Below are positions 36,499-45,067 of a stretch of 64,000 nucleotides of DNA, piece after piece. The notes below the pieces were generated by a model. It made no database searches, was not told the DNA's origin, and saw nothing but the letters and a program-made list of their open reading frames with translations. Every line of letters starts with the position of its first letter. Positions within the stretch are counted from its first letter, which is position 1. The translations under genes were made by a program, and so were the position numbers. This DNA comes from Neobacillus cucumis. GTDB taxonomy: Bacteria > Bacillota > Bacilli > Bacillales > Cytobacillaceae. The stretch is from the NCBI RefSeq assembly GCF_002860255.1, contig NZ_PGVE01000041.1, positions 62,001 to 126,000 of the forward strand, read 5' to 3'.

Positions 36499-37155
36499 AT
36501 GACAACAGATTTTTGGTCACCAGTCAAACTTTCGATTGAAGTCGCATTTGTATCGGGCATTTGGGTATTACTTTTAGGGTTATTCTTTGCAAAGCTGATG
36601 GCTAATACAACATTCAAAGGGAAAGCTGTAATAGAGACAGTTTTCCTTTTACCGTTAGTATTACCGCCTTCAGTTGTAGGATTTTTATTAATTGTTTTAT
36701 TTGGAAAGAACAGTATGATTGGACAATTGATAGAATGGATTTTTAAACATCCTGTTATGTTTACATGGTGGTCAGCGGTTATTGCCTCAACTGTCGTTGC
36801 TTTTCCTTTAATGTACCAATCAGCCAAGACCGGGTTTGAAGCAATTGATGAGGACATTGAGAATGCCGCTCGTGTGGACGGTGCGAACGAATTACAATTA
36901 TTCATGAAAATTTCCATTCCACTTGCCTTAAAAGCAATCATTTCAGGTATAATACTCAGTTTTGCAAGGGCCTTAGGGGAGTTTGGAGCTACCTTAATGT
37001 TTGCCGGTAACATTCCTGGAAAAACTCAAACCATTTCAACGGCTATCTATGTAGCGATTGACTCAGGAAATATGGAATTGGCTTGGTTATGGGTTCTCTG
37101 TTTGGTTGTTATTTCTTTTTTCATGTTAATAGTGTTACAAATAATGAAATCGTAA
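36499..37155 (+). CDS. modB: Molybdate ABC transporter permease ModB
   Basis: 218 residues with five hydrophobic helices; 'VFLLPLVLPPSVVGFLLI' and the EAA loop 'NAARVDGANELQLFMKISIP' are typical of ModB/CysT. No ribosome site better than GAGTAA; likely coupled to modA. No modC ATPase gene follows: the next gene is larC. The B. subtilis yvgL-yvgM pair is also without a linked ATPase. Confidence 0.88.
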   Translation: MTTDFWSPVKLSIEVAFVSGIWVLLLGLFFAKLMANTTFKGKAVIETVFLLPLVLPPSVVGFLLIVLFGKNSMIGQLIEWIFKHPVMFTWWSAVIASTVVAFPLMYQSAKTGFEAIDEDIENAARVDGANELQLFMKISIPLALKAIISGIILSFARALGEFGATLMFAGNIPGKTQTISTAIYVAIDSGNMELAWLWVLCLVVISFFMLIVLQIMKS

Positions 37156-37205
37156 CGGGAAGCCGTTTTATGATATAAAAAAATGAAAGCATGGAGGATG
37201 TAAAC

Positions 37206-38402
37206 ATGAAAACCCTCTATCTTGATTGTATCTCAGGTATTGCAGGAGACAGAGCTCTTGCAGCTCTTCTCGATTTAGGAGCCGATCTCTCCTACATGGT
37301 AGAACAGTTGAGAAAATTACCGATCGAGCCTTTTGAAATAGAAGTACAAAAGGTTAACAAAGGTTGCATAGCAGCTAAGAAAGTAAGAATCTGTTTTCCG
37401 TCAGTAAATCATAATTTACTTCTTAATACCAGCCCTCAGAGTGCAGGAGAGATATGGAAAATGATTGAGAAAAGTGAATTGCCCTTAAGAGTAAAAGAAC
37501 GCAGTCATGCCATCATTCGTGAAATGACCCTTGCTGAAGGAAAACTTCAGGGAAAAGAACCCAAGGAAGTCCTTTTCCAAGAGGCAGAAGGGATGGCATC
37601 GATTGTAGAAACAATCGCAATATGCTTGGCTCTAGAAAGTCTCGGAATCGAAGAGATTTATGCCTCACCTGTATCTACAGGTTATGGAACAAAGACCATG
37701 GAAAACGGGTTTTACCCTATTCCGGCACCGGTTACGCTGGAGTTGTTAAAAGGAATACCGCTTGCTGAACTAAATGTGAATGAAGAAGTAACAACACCTG
37801 CAGGGGCCGGAATCTTACGGGCCCTTGTAAAAAAATTTATGACAATTGGTGGAGGCGTGGTGGAAGAGATTGGGTACGGAGCGGGGGGACAAGAGTTTGA
37901 TTATCCTCATGTATTTAGAGCTTTACTAATGAGTCCATCAGCCATCCAGACATCTCCCAAGCAGGAGAGGGAATCTATTTATGTGCTAGAAGCGCAAATC
38001 GATGATATGACAGGAGAAGGCCTTGGCTATACATTGGAAAGGCTCTTAGCAGCAGGTGCTCTTGATGTCTTTTATACGCCTGTTTATATGAAGAAAAATC
38101 GGCCTGGAACACTTGTAACGGTTTTGGTACCTTTGGGACTAGCCGACCATTGTGAAATCGTATTATTAGAGGAAACTACTACTCTCGGGGTTAGAAGAAG
38201 TATGTGGAGTCGTAATATTCTAGAGAGAAGATTTATTGAAGTAGCCACTCCATACGGACCAATAAGAGTAAAGCAGGCTTATAGGGAGCATAAAATGCTG
38301 CACCAAGCGCCAGAATACGAGGATGTAGCAAAAGCAGCAAGGAAGCATCAGGTACCGTTTCAACTTGTTTACCAATATGCCATGAAATTAGCAATGAATT
38401 AG
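37206..38402 (+). CDS. larC: LarC, nickel insertion protein for the nickel-pincer cofactor
   Basis: 398 residues, DUF111 family. N-terminal 'KTLYLDCISGIAGDRALAAL', then the His/Asp-poor central region, 'PVSTGYGTKTMENGFYPIPAP' (start quoted) and C-terminal 'EAQIDDMTGEGLGYTLERL'. LarC inserts nickel into the pincer cofactor of lactate racemase with CTP. In some lactobacilli larC is made through a frameshift; here it is one uninterrupted frame. In most LarC the start reads 'FSGISGDM'; here 'ISGIAGDR', a small divergence. ATG 37206 follows ATGGAGGATG. No larA, larB or larE nearby. Confidence 0.82.
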   Translation: MKTLYLDCISGIAGDRALAALLDLGADLSYMVEQLRKLPIEPFEIEVQKVNKGCIAAKKVRICFPSVNHNLLLNTSPQSAGEIWKMIEKSELPLRVKERSHAIIREMTLAEGKLQGKEPKEVLFQEAEGMASIVETIAICLALESLGIEEIYASPVSTGYGTKTMENGFYPIPAPVTLELLKGIPLAELNVNEEVTTPAGAGILRALVKKFMTIGGGVVEEIGYGAGGQEFDYPHVFRALLMSPSAIQTSPKQERESIYVLEAQIDDMTGEGLGYTLERLLAAGALDVFYTPVYMKKNRPGTLVTVLVPLGLADHCEIVLLEETTTLGVRRSMWSRNILERRFIEVATPYGPIRVKQAYREHKMLHQAPEYEDVAKAARKHQVPFQLVYQYAMKLAMN

Positions 38403-38403
38403 G

Positions 38404-38456
38404 GGTTGAACACTTTCCTCAGGTAACTTTATTTGAGAAAAGTGTTCAACCTTTTT
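38404..38456 (+). terminator. Terminator of modAB-larC
   Basis: Perfect 13-bp stem GGTTGAACACTTT / AAAGTGTTCAACC with a 22-base loop that has its own small CCTC/GAG pairing, followed by TTTTTA. Confidence 0.8.
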
Positions 38457-38588
38457 ACTTGCTGAAGTCTCTAAAGAAACGTAAGGTAATATAAAATAAT
38501 TTTGTATGAATATCCATTTATGTAGTAAACTAGTAATCTAGTTATAATAAGAATTATATGTATTCAGCTTCTTTGGAGGAGTTTTATC

Positions 38589-39824
38589 TTGATAGAATCT
38601 TTATTGTTAAACTTTCTATTTCTGCTTTTTCCAGTTTTAATTTTTCTAATATTTTTTGAAAACAAACAACATACATATAACAAATATTGTCTAATACTCC
38701 TTTCGGCTATTTCAATGGTTTTATGTATGGCATTCCCAATTAGATTAAAAATTGGATTTATTTTTGATTTGCGCTATATACCATTTATCATTATGGCCCT
38801 TTTTGGAGGATATAAATATACATTTCCATTATATATAGTCTTAAATATCTATCGTTGGATTATTGGTGGGGCAGGCACACTCCAATCGTTTCTTTTCTCA
38901 ACTGTAATATTTATTTTAGTGCCGTTATTAAGTAAATGGTTTATTGCAAAAAATGCTAACAAACGTATTTTGTGGGCTGTACTTGTAGCCGTTTTTACAA
39001 TGGTACTCTACCTGTCTACACTGGCAGCTCAATTACCTGCATTAAATAAGGAATTCTGGATTTTGACAATTAATGCAATTCCTACTCATGTTTTAGTAAT
39101 GATCATTATCATGATACTGCTAGAGAAAATTATTGATAATATTAATACCCGTATTTCTTCCATACAAGCTGAACGGCTCAATGTCCTCAGTGATTTATCA
39201 GCCAGTGTTTCACATGAAATTAGAAATCCACTTACAGTAACAAACGGATTTCTTCAGCTTTTAAAAAAATCACAAACGATTACCACTGAAGAAAAAAGCT
39301 TTATTGAGTATGCATTATTAGAATTAAACAGAGCTGAAAATATTGTAAGTGACTTTCTGGCTTTTGCAAAACCACAATCGGAGAATATGATCCTATACAA
39401 TCTAAAAGATGAAATGGAGTATGTAAAAAACATTATTACTCCGTATGCAAATATGCATCAAGTGGACGTTCAACATTCATTTAAAAATACATTAATTTTT
39501 AAATATGATAAAAACCAAATTCAGCAATGTTTAATTAATTTATATAAGAATGCCATTGAAGCGATGAGAGACAAGGGCGGGGTACTTTCCATCGATGTTT
39601 CGGAGCAAAAGAAAAGCATCGTGATTAAAATACAAGATAACGGTGTAGGAATGACAAGGGAGGATGTTTTACGATTAGGCAGTCCCTATTATTCTACTAA
39701 AAAAGAAGGAACCGGTCTTGGAATGCTCATGGTTTATAGTACAATCAATAAAGTAAATGGAAAAATACATGTAGAAAGTGAAGTGGGGGTAGGGACAACT
39801 TTTACTATATCTATTCCTGTTTAG
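38589..39824 (+). CDS. Sensor histidine kinase, KinB-like
   Basis: 411 residues. Five or six transmembrane helices (residues 1-180, 5TM-Lyt type), then a dimerisation/phosphoacceptor helix with His209 in 'SASVSHEIRNPLTVTNGFLQ', and a HATPase domain with 'NLYKNAIEAM' (N box), 'DNGVGM' (G1) and 'GTGLGM' (G2). Organisation matches sporulation kinase KinB of Bacillus, which feeds the Spo0 phosphorelay. TTG start with TTTGGAGGAG eight bases upstream. No response regulator is adjacent, as for other orphan Kin proteins. Confidence 0.85.
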   Translation: MIESLLLNFLFLLFPVLIFLIFFENKQHTYNKYCLILLSAISMVLCMAFPIRLKIGFIFDLRYIPFIIMALFGGYKYTFPLYIVLNIYRWIIGGAGTLQSFLFSTVIFILVPLLSKWFIAKNANKRILWAVLVAVFTMVLYLSTLAAQLPALNKEFWILTINAIPTHVLVMIIIMILLEKIIDNINTRISSIQAERLNVLSDLSASVSHEIRNPLTVTNGFLQLLKKSQTITTEEKSFIEYALLELNRAENIVSDFLAFAKPQSENMILYNLKDEMEYVKNIITPYANMHQVDVQHSFKNTLIFKYDKNQIQQCLINLYKNAIEAMRDKGGVLSIDVSEQKKSIVIKIQDNGVGMTREDVLRLGSPYYSTKKEGTGLGMLMVYSTINKVNGKIHVESEVGVGTTFTISIPV

Positions 39825-39833
39825 CTTATTAGG

Positions 39834-39870
39834 ACAAAAAGTGTGATATTCTTATCGCACTTTTTGTTTT
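39834..39870 (+). terminator. Terminator of the kinase gene
   Basis: ACAAAAAGTG / CACTTTTTGT 10-bp stem with an inner TGATA/TATCG pairing, followed by TTTTA. Confidence 0.85.
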
Positions 39871-39924
39871 ATAAGAAGAATCGTATTTTGTATATTCAGA
39901 AAAAGATAAAAATTGATATTAATT

Positions 39925-39952
39925 TTGACAAAAAAATGAACGTTTTTAAACT
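39925..39952 (+). promoter_or_regulatory. Candidate sigma-A promoter of the aromatic operon
   Basis: Perfect -35 TTGACA (39925-39930) and a fair -10 TAAACT (39947-39952) with a 16-base spacer; transcription would start just before the large hairpin at 39966. A better-looking TATAAT at 39963 lacks a -35 at the right distance. Confidence 0.45.
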
Positions 39953-39965
39953 AAAACCTCTTTAT

Positions 39966-40015
39966 AATAATCATAAATAAACCGCTTTCATACGGAAGGT
40001 TTGTTTATGATTATT
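39966..40015 (+). promoter_or_regulatory. Long hairpin in the leader of the aromatic operon
   Basis: 18-bp inverted repeat, AATAATCATAAATAAACC against GGTTTGTTTATGATTATT (one G-T pair), loop of 14 bases, followed by TTATTT and then the TTTGGAGGAG ribosome site. It can be an attenuator, a 5' mRNA stabiliser or a large operator. Confidence 0.7.
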
Positions 40016-40034
40016 TTATTTGGAGGAGTTAAAC

Positions 40035-40982
40035 ATGTATAAAAATCCACACTTTTTTTCTCATCTTGCTCACGTTGAATTAATTAGTCCAAAGCTGGAA
40101 GAATCAGCAAATTTTTTTAAAAATATAATCGGATTAGAAGAATCAGCAAGAACAGAGAATTCCGTTTATTTTCGAGCGTGGGGGGAGCATTATCACCACA
40201 GTTTGAAAATAACAGAAGGAAAAGAACCGGGACTTGGTCATATTGGCTGGCGCGCTGACAGTCCGGCCGCTCTCGAAGAAGCGGCTGCTCATATTGAAAA
40301 GCTTGGACAAGGCATTGGCTGGATTGAAGGCGATCTTGGACACGGAAGGGCCTATCAATTTACTTCACCTGATGGTCACTTTGAAGAGATTTTTTGGGAA
40401 GTTGAGTTATATGAAGCACCTGATCAACTTCAGAGTAAATGGAAAAACCGTCCGCAAAAAAATCCAGGTCGCGGTATTTCCCCACGTCGAATCGATCACA
40501 TTACACTTTTTAGTAATGATGTATCAAAAGACCGCGAATTCTATCAAAATATTGGTTTCCGCTATAACGAAGGTATCTTTTTAAATGCCGAAGAACCTGG
40601 CAGTCCTGAAATTGGTGCATGGTTATCTGTTACAAACCTTTCGCATGATATCGCATTTTTAAAGGGTCATAGTGGCAAACCTGGCGGCTTTAACCATGTT
40701 TGTTACGCTGTAGAAAGCAGAGAAGAGGTATTACTAGCGGCCGACCATATCTTAGAAAGCGGTTACGAATTGGCAATGGGAGGACCGACACGTCATGCCC
40801 TTGCAGAAGGATTTTTCTTTTATGTAGATGAGCCAGGCGGCAACCGCTTTGAATTATATGCCGGAGCCCATCTTGTGTTTGCACCTGATTTTGGTCCTTA
40901 CAGATGGAGTCTTTCTGAAAATCCAAACGATGCATGGGGCCGCGAAATGCCTTGGGACGCATCAGGAAAAGTAATTAAATAA
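40035..40982 (+). CDS. Extradiol (catechol 2,3-type) ring-cleavage dioxygenase
   Basis: 315 residues, type I extradiol dioxygenase with two vicinal-oxygen-chelate modules. The Fe(II) ligands expected in the second module are visible: His in 'RIDHITLFSND', His in 'FNHVCYAVES' and Glu in 'RFELYAGA'. 'GFFFYVDEPGGNRFELY' is the family signature. Opens a catechol ring next to its hydroxyls with O2. ATG 40035 follows TTTGGAGGAG; TTG 40020 precedes the site. First gene of the six-gene operon. Confidence 0.88.
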   Translation: MYKNPHFFSHLAHVELISPKLEESANFFKNIIGLEESARTENSVYFRAWGEHYHHSLKITEGKEPGLGHIGWRADSPAALEEAAAHIEKLGQGIGWIEGDLGHGRAYQFTSPDGHFEEIFWEVELYEAPDQLQSKWKNRPQKNPGRGISPRRIDHITLFSNDVSKDREFYQNIGFRYNEGIFLNAEEPGSPEIGAWLSVTNLSHDIAFLKGHSGKPGGFNHVCYAVESREEVLLAADHILESGYELAMGGPTRHALAEGFFFYVDEPGGNRFELYAGAHLVFAPDFGPYRWSLSENPNDAWGREMPWDASGKVIK

Positions 40983-41005
40983 TAACAACAGGAGGAGTTA
41001 ACGAA

Positions 41006-42112
41006 ATGTGGCATTTCTTTCCGGAAAATTATATGTGGTCATACCAGATTGTCAGAATGATAAGCCAATCCTATTTCGGCGGTGGCGAAGTAAATGAAAT
41101 ACTTGACGCTGCCAGCCGGATGAAATTAGGAGAATATGAGAGCTTTCATCAAGAATGGATGGGACTTGGGAATAAATCATTAACGATTGCCAATGATGCG
41201 ATGGATAAGGGATATAAAGAAACAGCACGGTCCGGTTTCCTACGGGCAGCAAATTATTTCCGTACGGCAGAATTTTTTCTTCAGCCTGACGATGAGCGTA
41301 AACTGCCAACCTATTTAAAAGGAGTAGAATCGTTCAGAAAAGGAGGGGAGCTGTTAGCTTCACCGCCAAAGGCGATCAATATTCCATTTGAACATGCGAT
41401 GCTTCCAGGTTATTATTTTGAAGCTCCAGGACAAAGTAAGGGGCCATTAATGATCATGTTTGGCGGATTAGATTCTACTGCAGAGGAATTATACTATGGC
41501 CCTGCGCAGCTTTTGAATGAACGGGGCATTTCGCTTCTTGCACTTGATGGTCCTGGTCAGGGAGGAGCGTTAAGAATCCATCACATTCATTCGCGTCATG
41601 ATTATAATACTGCTGGTACAGCGGCTTACGAGTGGGCCATTGATAACCTGGATGTGGATCCAGAGCGAATCGGAGTGATGGCAGTATCGATGGGGGGTTA
41701 TATGGCAGCAAGATGTGCCGCCTTCGAGCCGAGGTTTAAAGCATGTGCGATCTGGGGGGCCGTTTATGATTATAACGATGTCTGGGCAAAACGCCCGGAT
41801 CACCATCCATTAGCTAAAATCCTTCAGCATATCTTTGGTGTGGAAGGTATGCCGGCGGCAAGGGCAAAGCTGCAACATTATAATTTACGCGGAGTGGCAG
41901 AAAAAATTCAAATGCCAACTTACATTGTTCATGGCGAAGATGACCGCCAAAATACCGTTGATAACGCCTACAATGTATATAATGATCTTACCTGCCCGCG
42001 CTGGTTAAAAATTATACCGACAAGCAGCACTGGTTCTTCCCACTGCCAAGTCGATAATATCACAGAAACATACGAGATGTATGACTGGTTAAAAGACCAG
42101 TTAACGAAGTAG
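41006..42112 (+). CDS. Alpha/beta hydrolase, C-C bond hydrolase type (dihydroxypseudooxynicotine hydrolase/FrsA-like)
   Basis: 368 residues. An N-terminal helical cap (about 1-125, 'MWHFFPENYMWSYQIVRMIS') precedes an alpha/beta-hydrolase core with nucleophile Ser in 'GVMAVSMGGYMAA', Asp in 'VHGEDDRQN' and His in 'TGSSHCQVDN'. This architecture fits 2,6-dihydroxypseudooxynicotine hydrolase and related enzymes that split a C-C bond in 1,3-diketones or aryl ketones. Here it follows the ring-cleavage enzyme, so it probably cleaves the meta-cleavage product or a side chain. GGAGGAG before ATG. Confidence 0.8.
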   Translation: MWHFFPENYMWSYQIVRMISQSYFGGGEVNEILDAASRMKLGEYESFHQEWMGLGNKSLTIANDAMDKGYKETARSGFLRAANYFRTAEFFLQPDDERKLPTYLKGVESFRKGGELLASPPKAINIPFEHAMLPGYYFEAPGQSKGPLMIMFGGLDSTAEELYYGPAQLLNERGISLLALDGPGQGGALRIHHIHSRHDYNTAGTAAYEWAIDNLDVDPERIGVMAVSMGGYMAARCAAFEPRFKACAIWGAVYDYNDVWAKRPDHHPLAKILQHIFGVEGMPAARAKLQHYNLRGVAEKIQMPTYIVHGEDDRQNTVDNAYNVYNDLTCPRWLKIIPTSSTGSSHCQVDNITETYEMYDWLKDQLTK

Positions 42113-42127
42113 CTCGGAGGTGGATTG

Positions 42128-43036
42128 ATGAAATTCGTTACCTTTTATAATCCAGAAGGACAAAAGCGTGCAGGCTTACTTGATGGAAATAGAGTGATCG
42201 ATTTGAAGATGGCTTCCAATGGGGAATTACCTGATAATATGAGAGATTTTTTAAAAAACAACAAACAATACATGCCAATTGCACAGGCATTAATTAGTTC
42301 AAATGAACTTTCATTCTATTCGTTTGAAGAGATTCGTTTAACTGCACCGTTACCGAATCCGGTAAGTTTCCGAGATTATGTTGCCTTTGAGACTCATGTT
42401 AAAAATGCAACCATGCGATCTGGAGATACCGTAGCACCAGAATGGTATGAAATGCCGATCTTTTATTTCTCAAATCCCAATGCCATGAAGGGGCCGAGGG
42501 AAGAAGTGCAACGTCCAGCTAAATGTGTACGCCTAGATTATGAACTGGAGCTCGCCTGCATTATTGGAAAGCAAGGAAAAAATATCAAGGCTGATGAAGC
42601 AGAGGACTATATTTTCGGCTATACGATCTTAAATGACTGGTCAGCGCGGGATATCCAAATGAAAGAAATGAAGGTACTTTTGGGTCCGGCAAAAGGGAAG
42701 GATTTCGCCACATCAATTGGTCCTTATCTGGTAACAAAAGATGAACTAGAACCATTTAAAACAAATGGACGATTCGACTTGGAAATGACAGCAGCGGTAA
42801 ATGGTGAAATTCTTTCCCGGGGAAACTTTAAGGATATTTATTACACTTTTGGCGAGATGATTGAGAGGGCATCAGAAGAAGTCACTTTATATCCTGGAGA
42901 TATTATTGGTTCAGGTACAGTTGGGTTCGGATGCATCATGGAACTTGGTACAGAGGTTCACCGATGGTTGGAGCCGGGAGATGAAGTAGAATTAGAGATT
43001 ACGGGTCTTGGTAAATTGAAAAATAGAATTATTTAA
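42128..43036 (+). CDS. Fumarylacetoacetate hydrolase family protein
   Basis: 302 residues. FAH-fold C-terminal domain with 'RLDYELELACIIGKQGKNI' (metal-binding Glu residues), 'GYTILNDWSARDIQ' and 'LYPGDIIGSGTVGFG'. Members are acylpyruvate hydrolases, HpcE/HpaG-like decarboxylase-isomerases or oxaloacetate decarboxylases. An N-terminal ~80-residue extension is of the usual FAH type. ATG 42128 follows CGGAGGTGG; TTG 42125 is less likely. Would handle a ring-opened intermediate. Confidence 0.87.
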   Translation: MKFVTFYNPEGQKRAGLLDGNRVIDLKMASNGELPDNMRDFLKNNKQYMPIAQALISSNELSFYSFEEIRLTAPLPNPVSFRDYVAFETHVKNATMRSGDTVAPEWYEMPIFYFSNPNAMKGPREEVQRPAKCVRLDYELELACIIGKQGKNIKADEAEDYIFGYTILNDWSARDIQMKEMKVLLGPAKGKDFATSIGPYLVTKDELEPFKTNGRFDLEMTAAVNGEILSRGNFKDIYYTFGEMIERASEEVTLYPGDIIGSGTVGFGCIMELGTEVHRWLEPGDEVELEITGLGKLKNRII

Positions 43037-43061
43037 GAAGCATGAACGGAGAGGAACTTTT

Positions 43062-43817
43062 ATGGCTAGAATAGTAGACCTGAGTGTTTCGATTGAAGAG
43101 GATTTAAAAGATCCTCTTCCGTTTTCTATTCGCTTTGAAACACATGAAGAAGGGGCGGAATTCGGTGCGAAGCTTGTCGGTGTCACACCGGATGATTTTC
43201 CTGAGCGAAAAGGGCTTGCTGGGGAGTTCCTTACTTTGACAAGTCATGCAGGCACCCATGTCGATGCACCTTGGCATTATTGGCCGACATCTGAAGGGAA
43301 ACCTTCCCGGACAATTGATGAATTACCGCTGGAATGGTTTTTTAACGATGGAGTCGTACTTGATTTTACAGACAAACCACAAGGGTTTACTTTGACAGCA
43401 GAAGATATTCAGGAAAAGCTTAGACAAATAGATTACGAGTTAAAACCGTATGATATTGTCATGATCCGTTGTGATGCAGACAAAAAAAGATATCAGCCTA
43501 ATTATAGTGAAATCCATGTAGGAGTTTCCGCAGAAGCTACTCTTTGGCTGATTGATCAAGGTATAAAGGTGATGGGAACAGATGGATGGGGCTGGGATAC
43601 ACCGTTATCCATCCAAGCTGAAGACTATAAACAAAATCCTCGACCTGGTGTACTTTGGGCAGCTCACTTTGCCGGAAAAGAAAAAGAATATTGTCAAATT
43701 GAAAAACTAGCAAACTTAGATCAATTACCGACATCTGGATTTAAAGTATCTGTTTTACCGGTAAAAATAAAAGGAGGAAGTGCAGGCTGGACAAGGGCTG
43801 TCGCAATTATTGATTAA
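43062..43817 (+). CDS. Cyclase-family metal hydrolase (kynurenine formamidase/isatin hydrolase-like)
   Basis: 251 residues. The family metal motif HxGTHxDxPxH is intact ('HAGTHVDAPWHYWP', His62, His66, Asp68, His72). Related enzymes hydrolyse N-formylkynurenine or isatin, or act on lactone or cyclic amide bonds. 'KVMGTDGWGWDTPLS' is the C-terminal conserved loop. Position among ring-cleavage genes suggests a ring-opening step before or after oxygenation. GGAGAGG before ATG 43062. Confidence 0.82.
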   Translation: MARIVDLSVSIEEDLKDPLPFSIRFETHEEGAEFGAKLVGVTPDDFPERKGLAGEFLTLTSHAGTHVDAPWHYWPTSEGKPSRTIDELPLEWFFNDGVVLDFTDKPQGFTLTAEDIQEKLRQIDYELKPYDIVMIRCDADKKRYQPNYSEIHVGVSAEATLWLIDQGIKVMGTDGWGWDTPLSIQAEDYKQNPRPGVLWAAHFAGKEKEYCQIEKLANLDQLPTSGFKVSVLPVKIKGGSAGWTRAVAIID

Positions 43818-43838
43818 AAGGAAAAGAGGGGTTTTAAA

Positions 43839-44993
43839 ATGCCAAATCCATATGTAAAAAAGGTACTCATTGTTGGCGGAGGAATTAGTGGTTTAGCAGC
43901 AGCTGTTGCCCTTCACAAAATAGGGATTGAAGCGGAGATTGTGGAGAAGGAACTGGAGTGGAATGTATACGGAGTTGGGATTATTCAACCCCCCAATGCC
44001 CTTAGAGCTCTGAATGAAATTGGCTTGGCAGATGCATGCATAAAGCAGGGCTATTCCTATCCAGGCTTCGATTATTACACTGGGCAAGGGCATTTTATGG
44101 TCAAGGGAGACTCGCCTGTCATTGAAGGCTATCCGGGCGTTAACGGAATTTCACGAAGGAAACTTCACGAATTTCTTTTGAATGCAGTTGAGAATACTGG
44201 AACAAAAATCTATATGGGGTCAACCGTGAACAAGCTGGAGGATGTCTCAACTGGTGTACAGGTGGAGTTAAGTAACGGCATTTCAGCAGTCTATGACTTG
44301 GTCATCGGGGCGGACGGAGCTAACTCAAAGGTTCAAAAATTATTGTTTGGGGATATTGTTCAAAAGTATAGCGGACAAGGAGTCTGGCGTTACACCCTTC
44401 CACGCCCGAAAGAGGTGGACCGGGGTCTGTTCTATTACGGGCAAAAAGCAAAAGCTGGTTTGGTTCCAATGTCAGAGGATGAGATGTATTTGCTGGTAAC
44501 CACTCATGAACCGGGTAATCCTCGCTTTCCAAATGACCAACTCCATGTATTACTGAAGGAGAGACTGACGGAATTCGGTGGTGCGATTGCAGAAGCGGCC
44601 AATCAAATAACAGACCCTAATCAGGTAGTTTATCGGCCAATCTTTACGCATATGCTTCCTAAACCATGGTATAAAGGAAATGTATTGTTAGTTGGAGATG
44701 CAGCACATGGGACAGCACCTCACCTAGGACAAGGTGCCTCCATTGCCATTGAAGATGTCATTGTTTTGGCGGATATCCTTCGTCATAACTTTGGGGTTGA
44801 AGAAACTTTTAAAGTTTTCATGGAAAAGCGGTATGAACGATGCAGGCTGATCGTTGATAATTCTGACCAGTTAGTCGAATGGGAATTGCTTACTTGGAAC
44901 GGTCAGATGAATGAGAATATAAATGTTGGTAAGTATGTTTATGAAACACTTGCAAAAATGAATGAACCTTTTTTAACAGAGGTAAACACATAA
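43839..44993 (+). CDS. FAD-dependent aromatic monooxygenase (PHBH fold)
   Basis: 384 residues. 'VLIVGGGISGLAAAVALHKI' dinucleotide motif (residues 9-28), DG motif in 'LVIGADGANSKV', and 'LLVGDAAHGTAPHLGQGASI' with the GD motif. Similar in outline to 6-hydroxynicotinate, salicylate or HpxO-type hydroxylases, which hydroxylate an aromatic ring with NAD(P)H. It likely makes the catechol for the dioxygenase. Last enzyme gene before an inverted repeat and the transporter. Confidence 0.85.
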   Translation: MPNPYVKKVLIVGGGISGLAAAVALHKIGIEAEIVEKELEWNVYGVGIIQPPNALRALNEIGLADACIKQGYSYPGFDYYTGQGHFMVKGDSPVIEGYPGVNGISRRKLHEFLLNAVENTGTKIYMGSTVNKLEDVSTGVQVELSNGISAVYDLVIGADGANSKVQKLLFGDIVQKYSGQGVWRYTLPRPKEVDRGLFYYGQKAKAGLVPMSEDEMYLLVTTHEPGNPRFPNDQLHVLLKERLTEFGGAIAEAANQITDPNQVVYRPIFTHMLPKPWYKGNVLLVGDAAHGTAPHLGQGASIAIEDVIVLADILRHNFGVEETFKVFMEKRYERCRLIVDNSDQLVEWELLTWNGQMNENINVGKYVYETLAKMNEPFLTEVNT

Positions 44994-44995
44994 TA

Positions 44996-45023
44996 GAAAC
45001 GTATACAATGTTGTATACGTTTC
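44996..45023. promoter_or_regulatory. Perfect 13-bp inverted repeat, operator-like
   Basis: GAAACGTATACAA-TG-TTGTATACGTTTC, between the monooxygenase and the MFS gene. The 2-base spacer cannot be a hairpin loop without opening pairs, and no T-run follows; each arm contains TTGTATAC, reminiscent of GntR-family operators. Might control the transporter separately. Confidence 0.55.
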
Positions 45024-45067
45024 CATTATGATATCAATCTAGTAATAAGATTGAAGGGGGCAGTTTG

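Noticed and set aside
36483-37013. 176-codon minus-strand frame opposite modB
   Set aside because: Exactly antisense to the well-supported modB; composition (many Asn/Thr/Ser/Pro) is that of a reverse-complement shadow and there is no ribosome site.
37206-38402. Programmed frameshift in larC as in Lactobacillus
   Set aside because: The frame is open from the N-terminal motif to the C-terminal motif, so no shift is needed.
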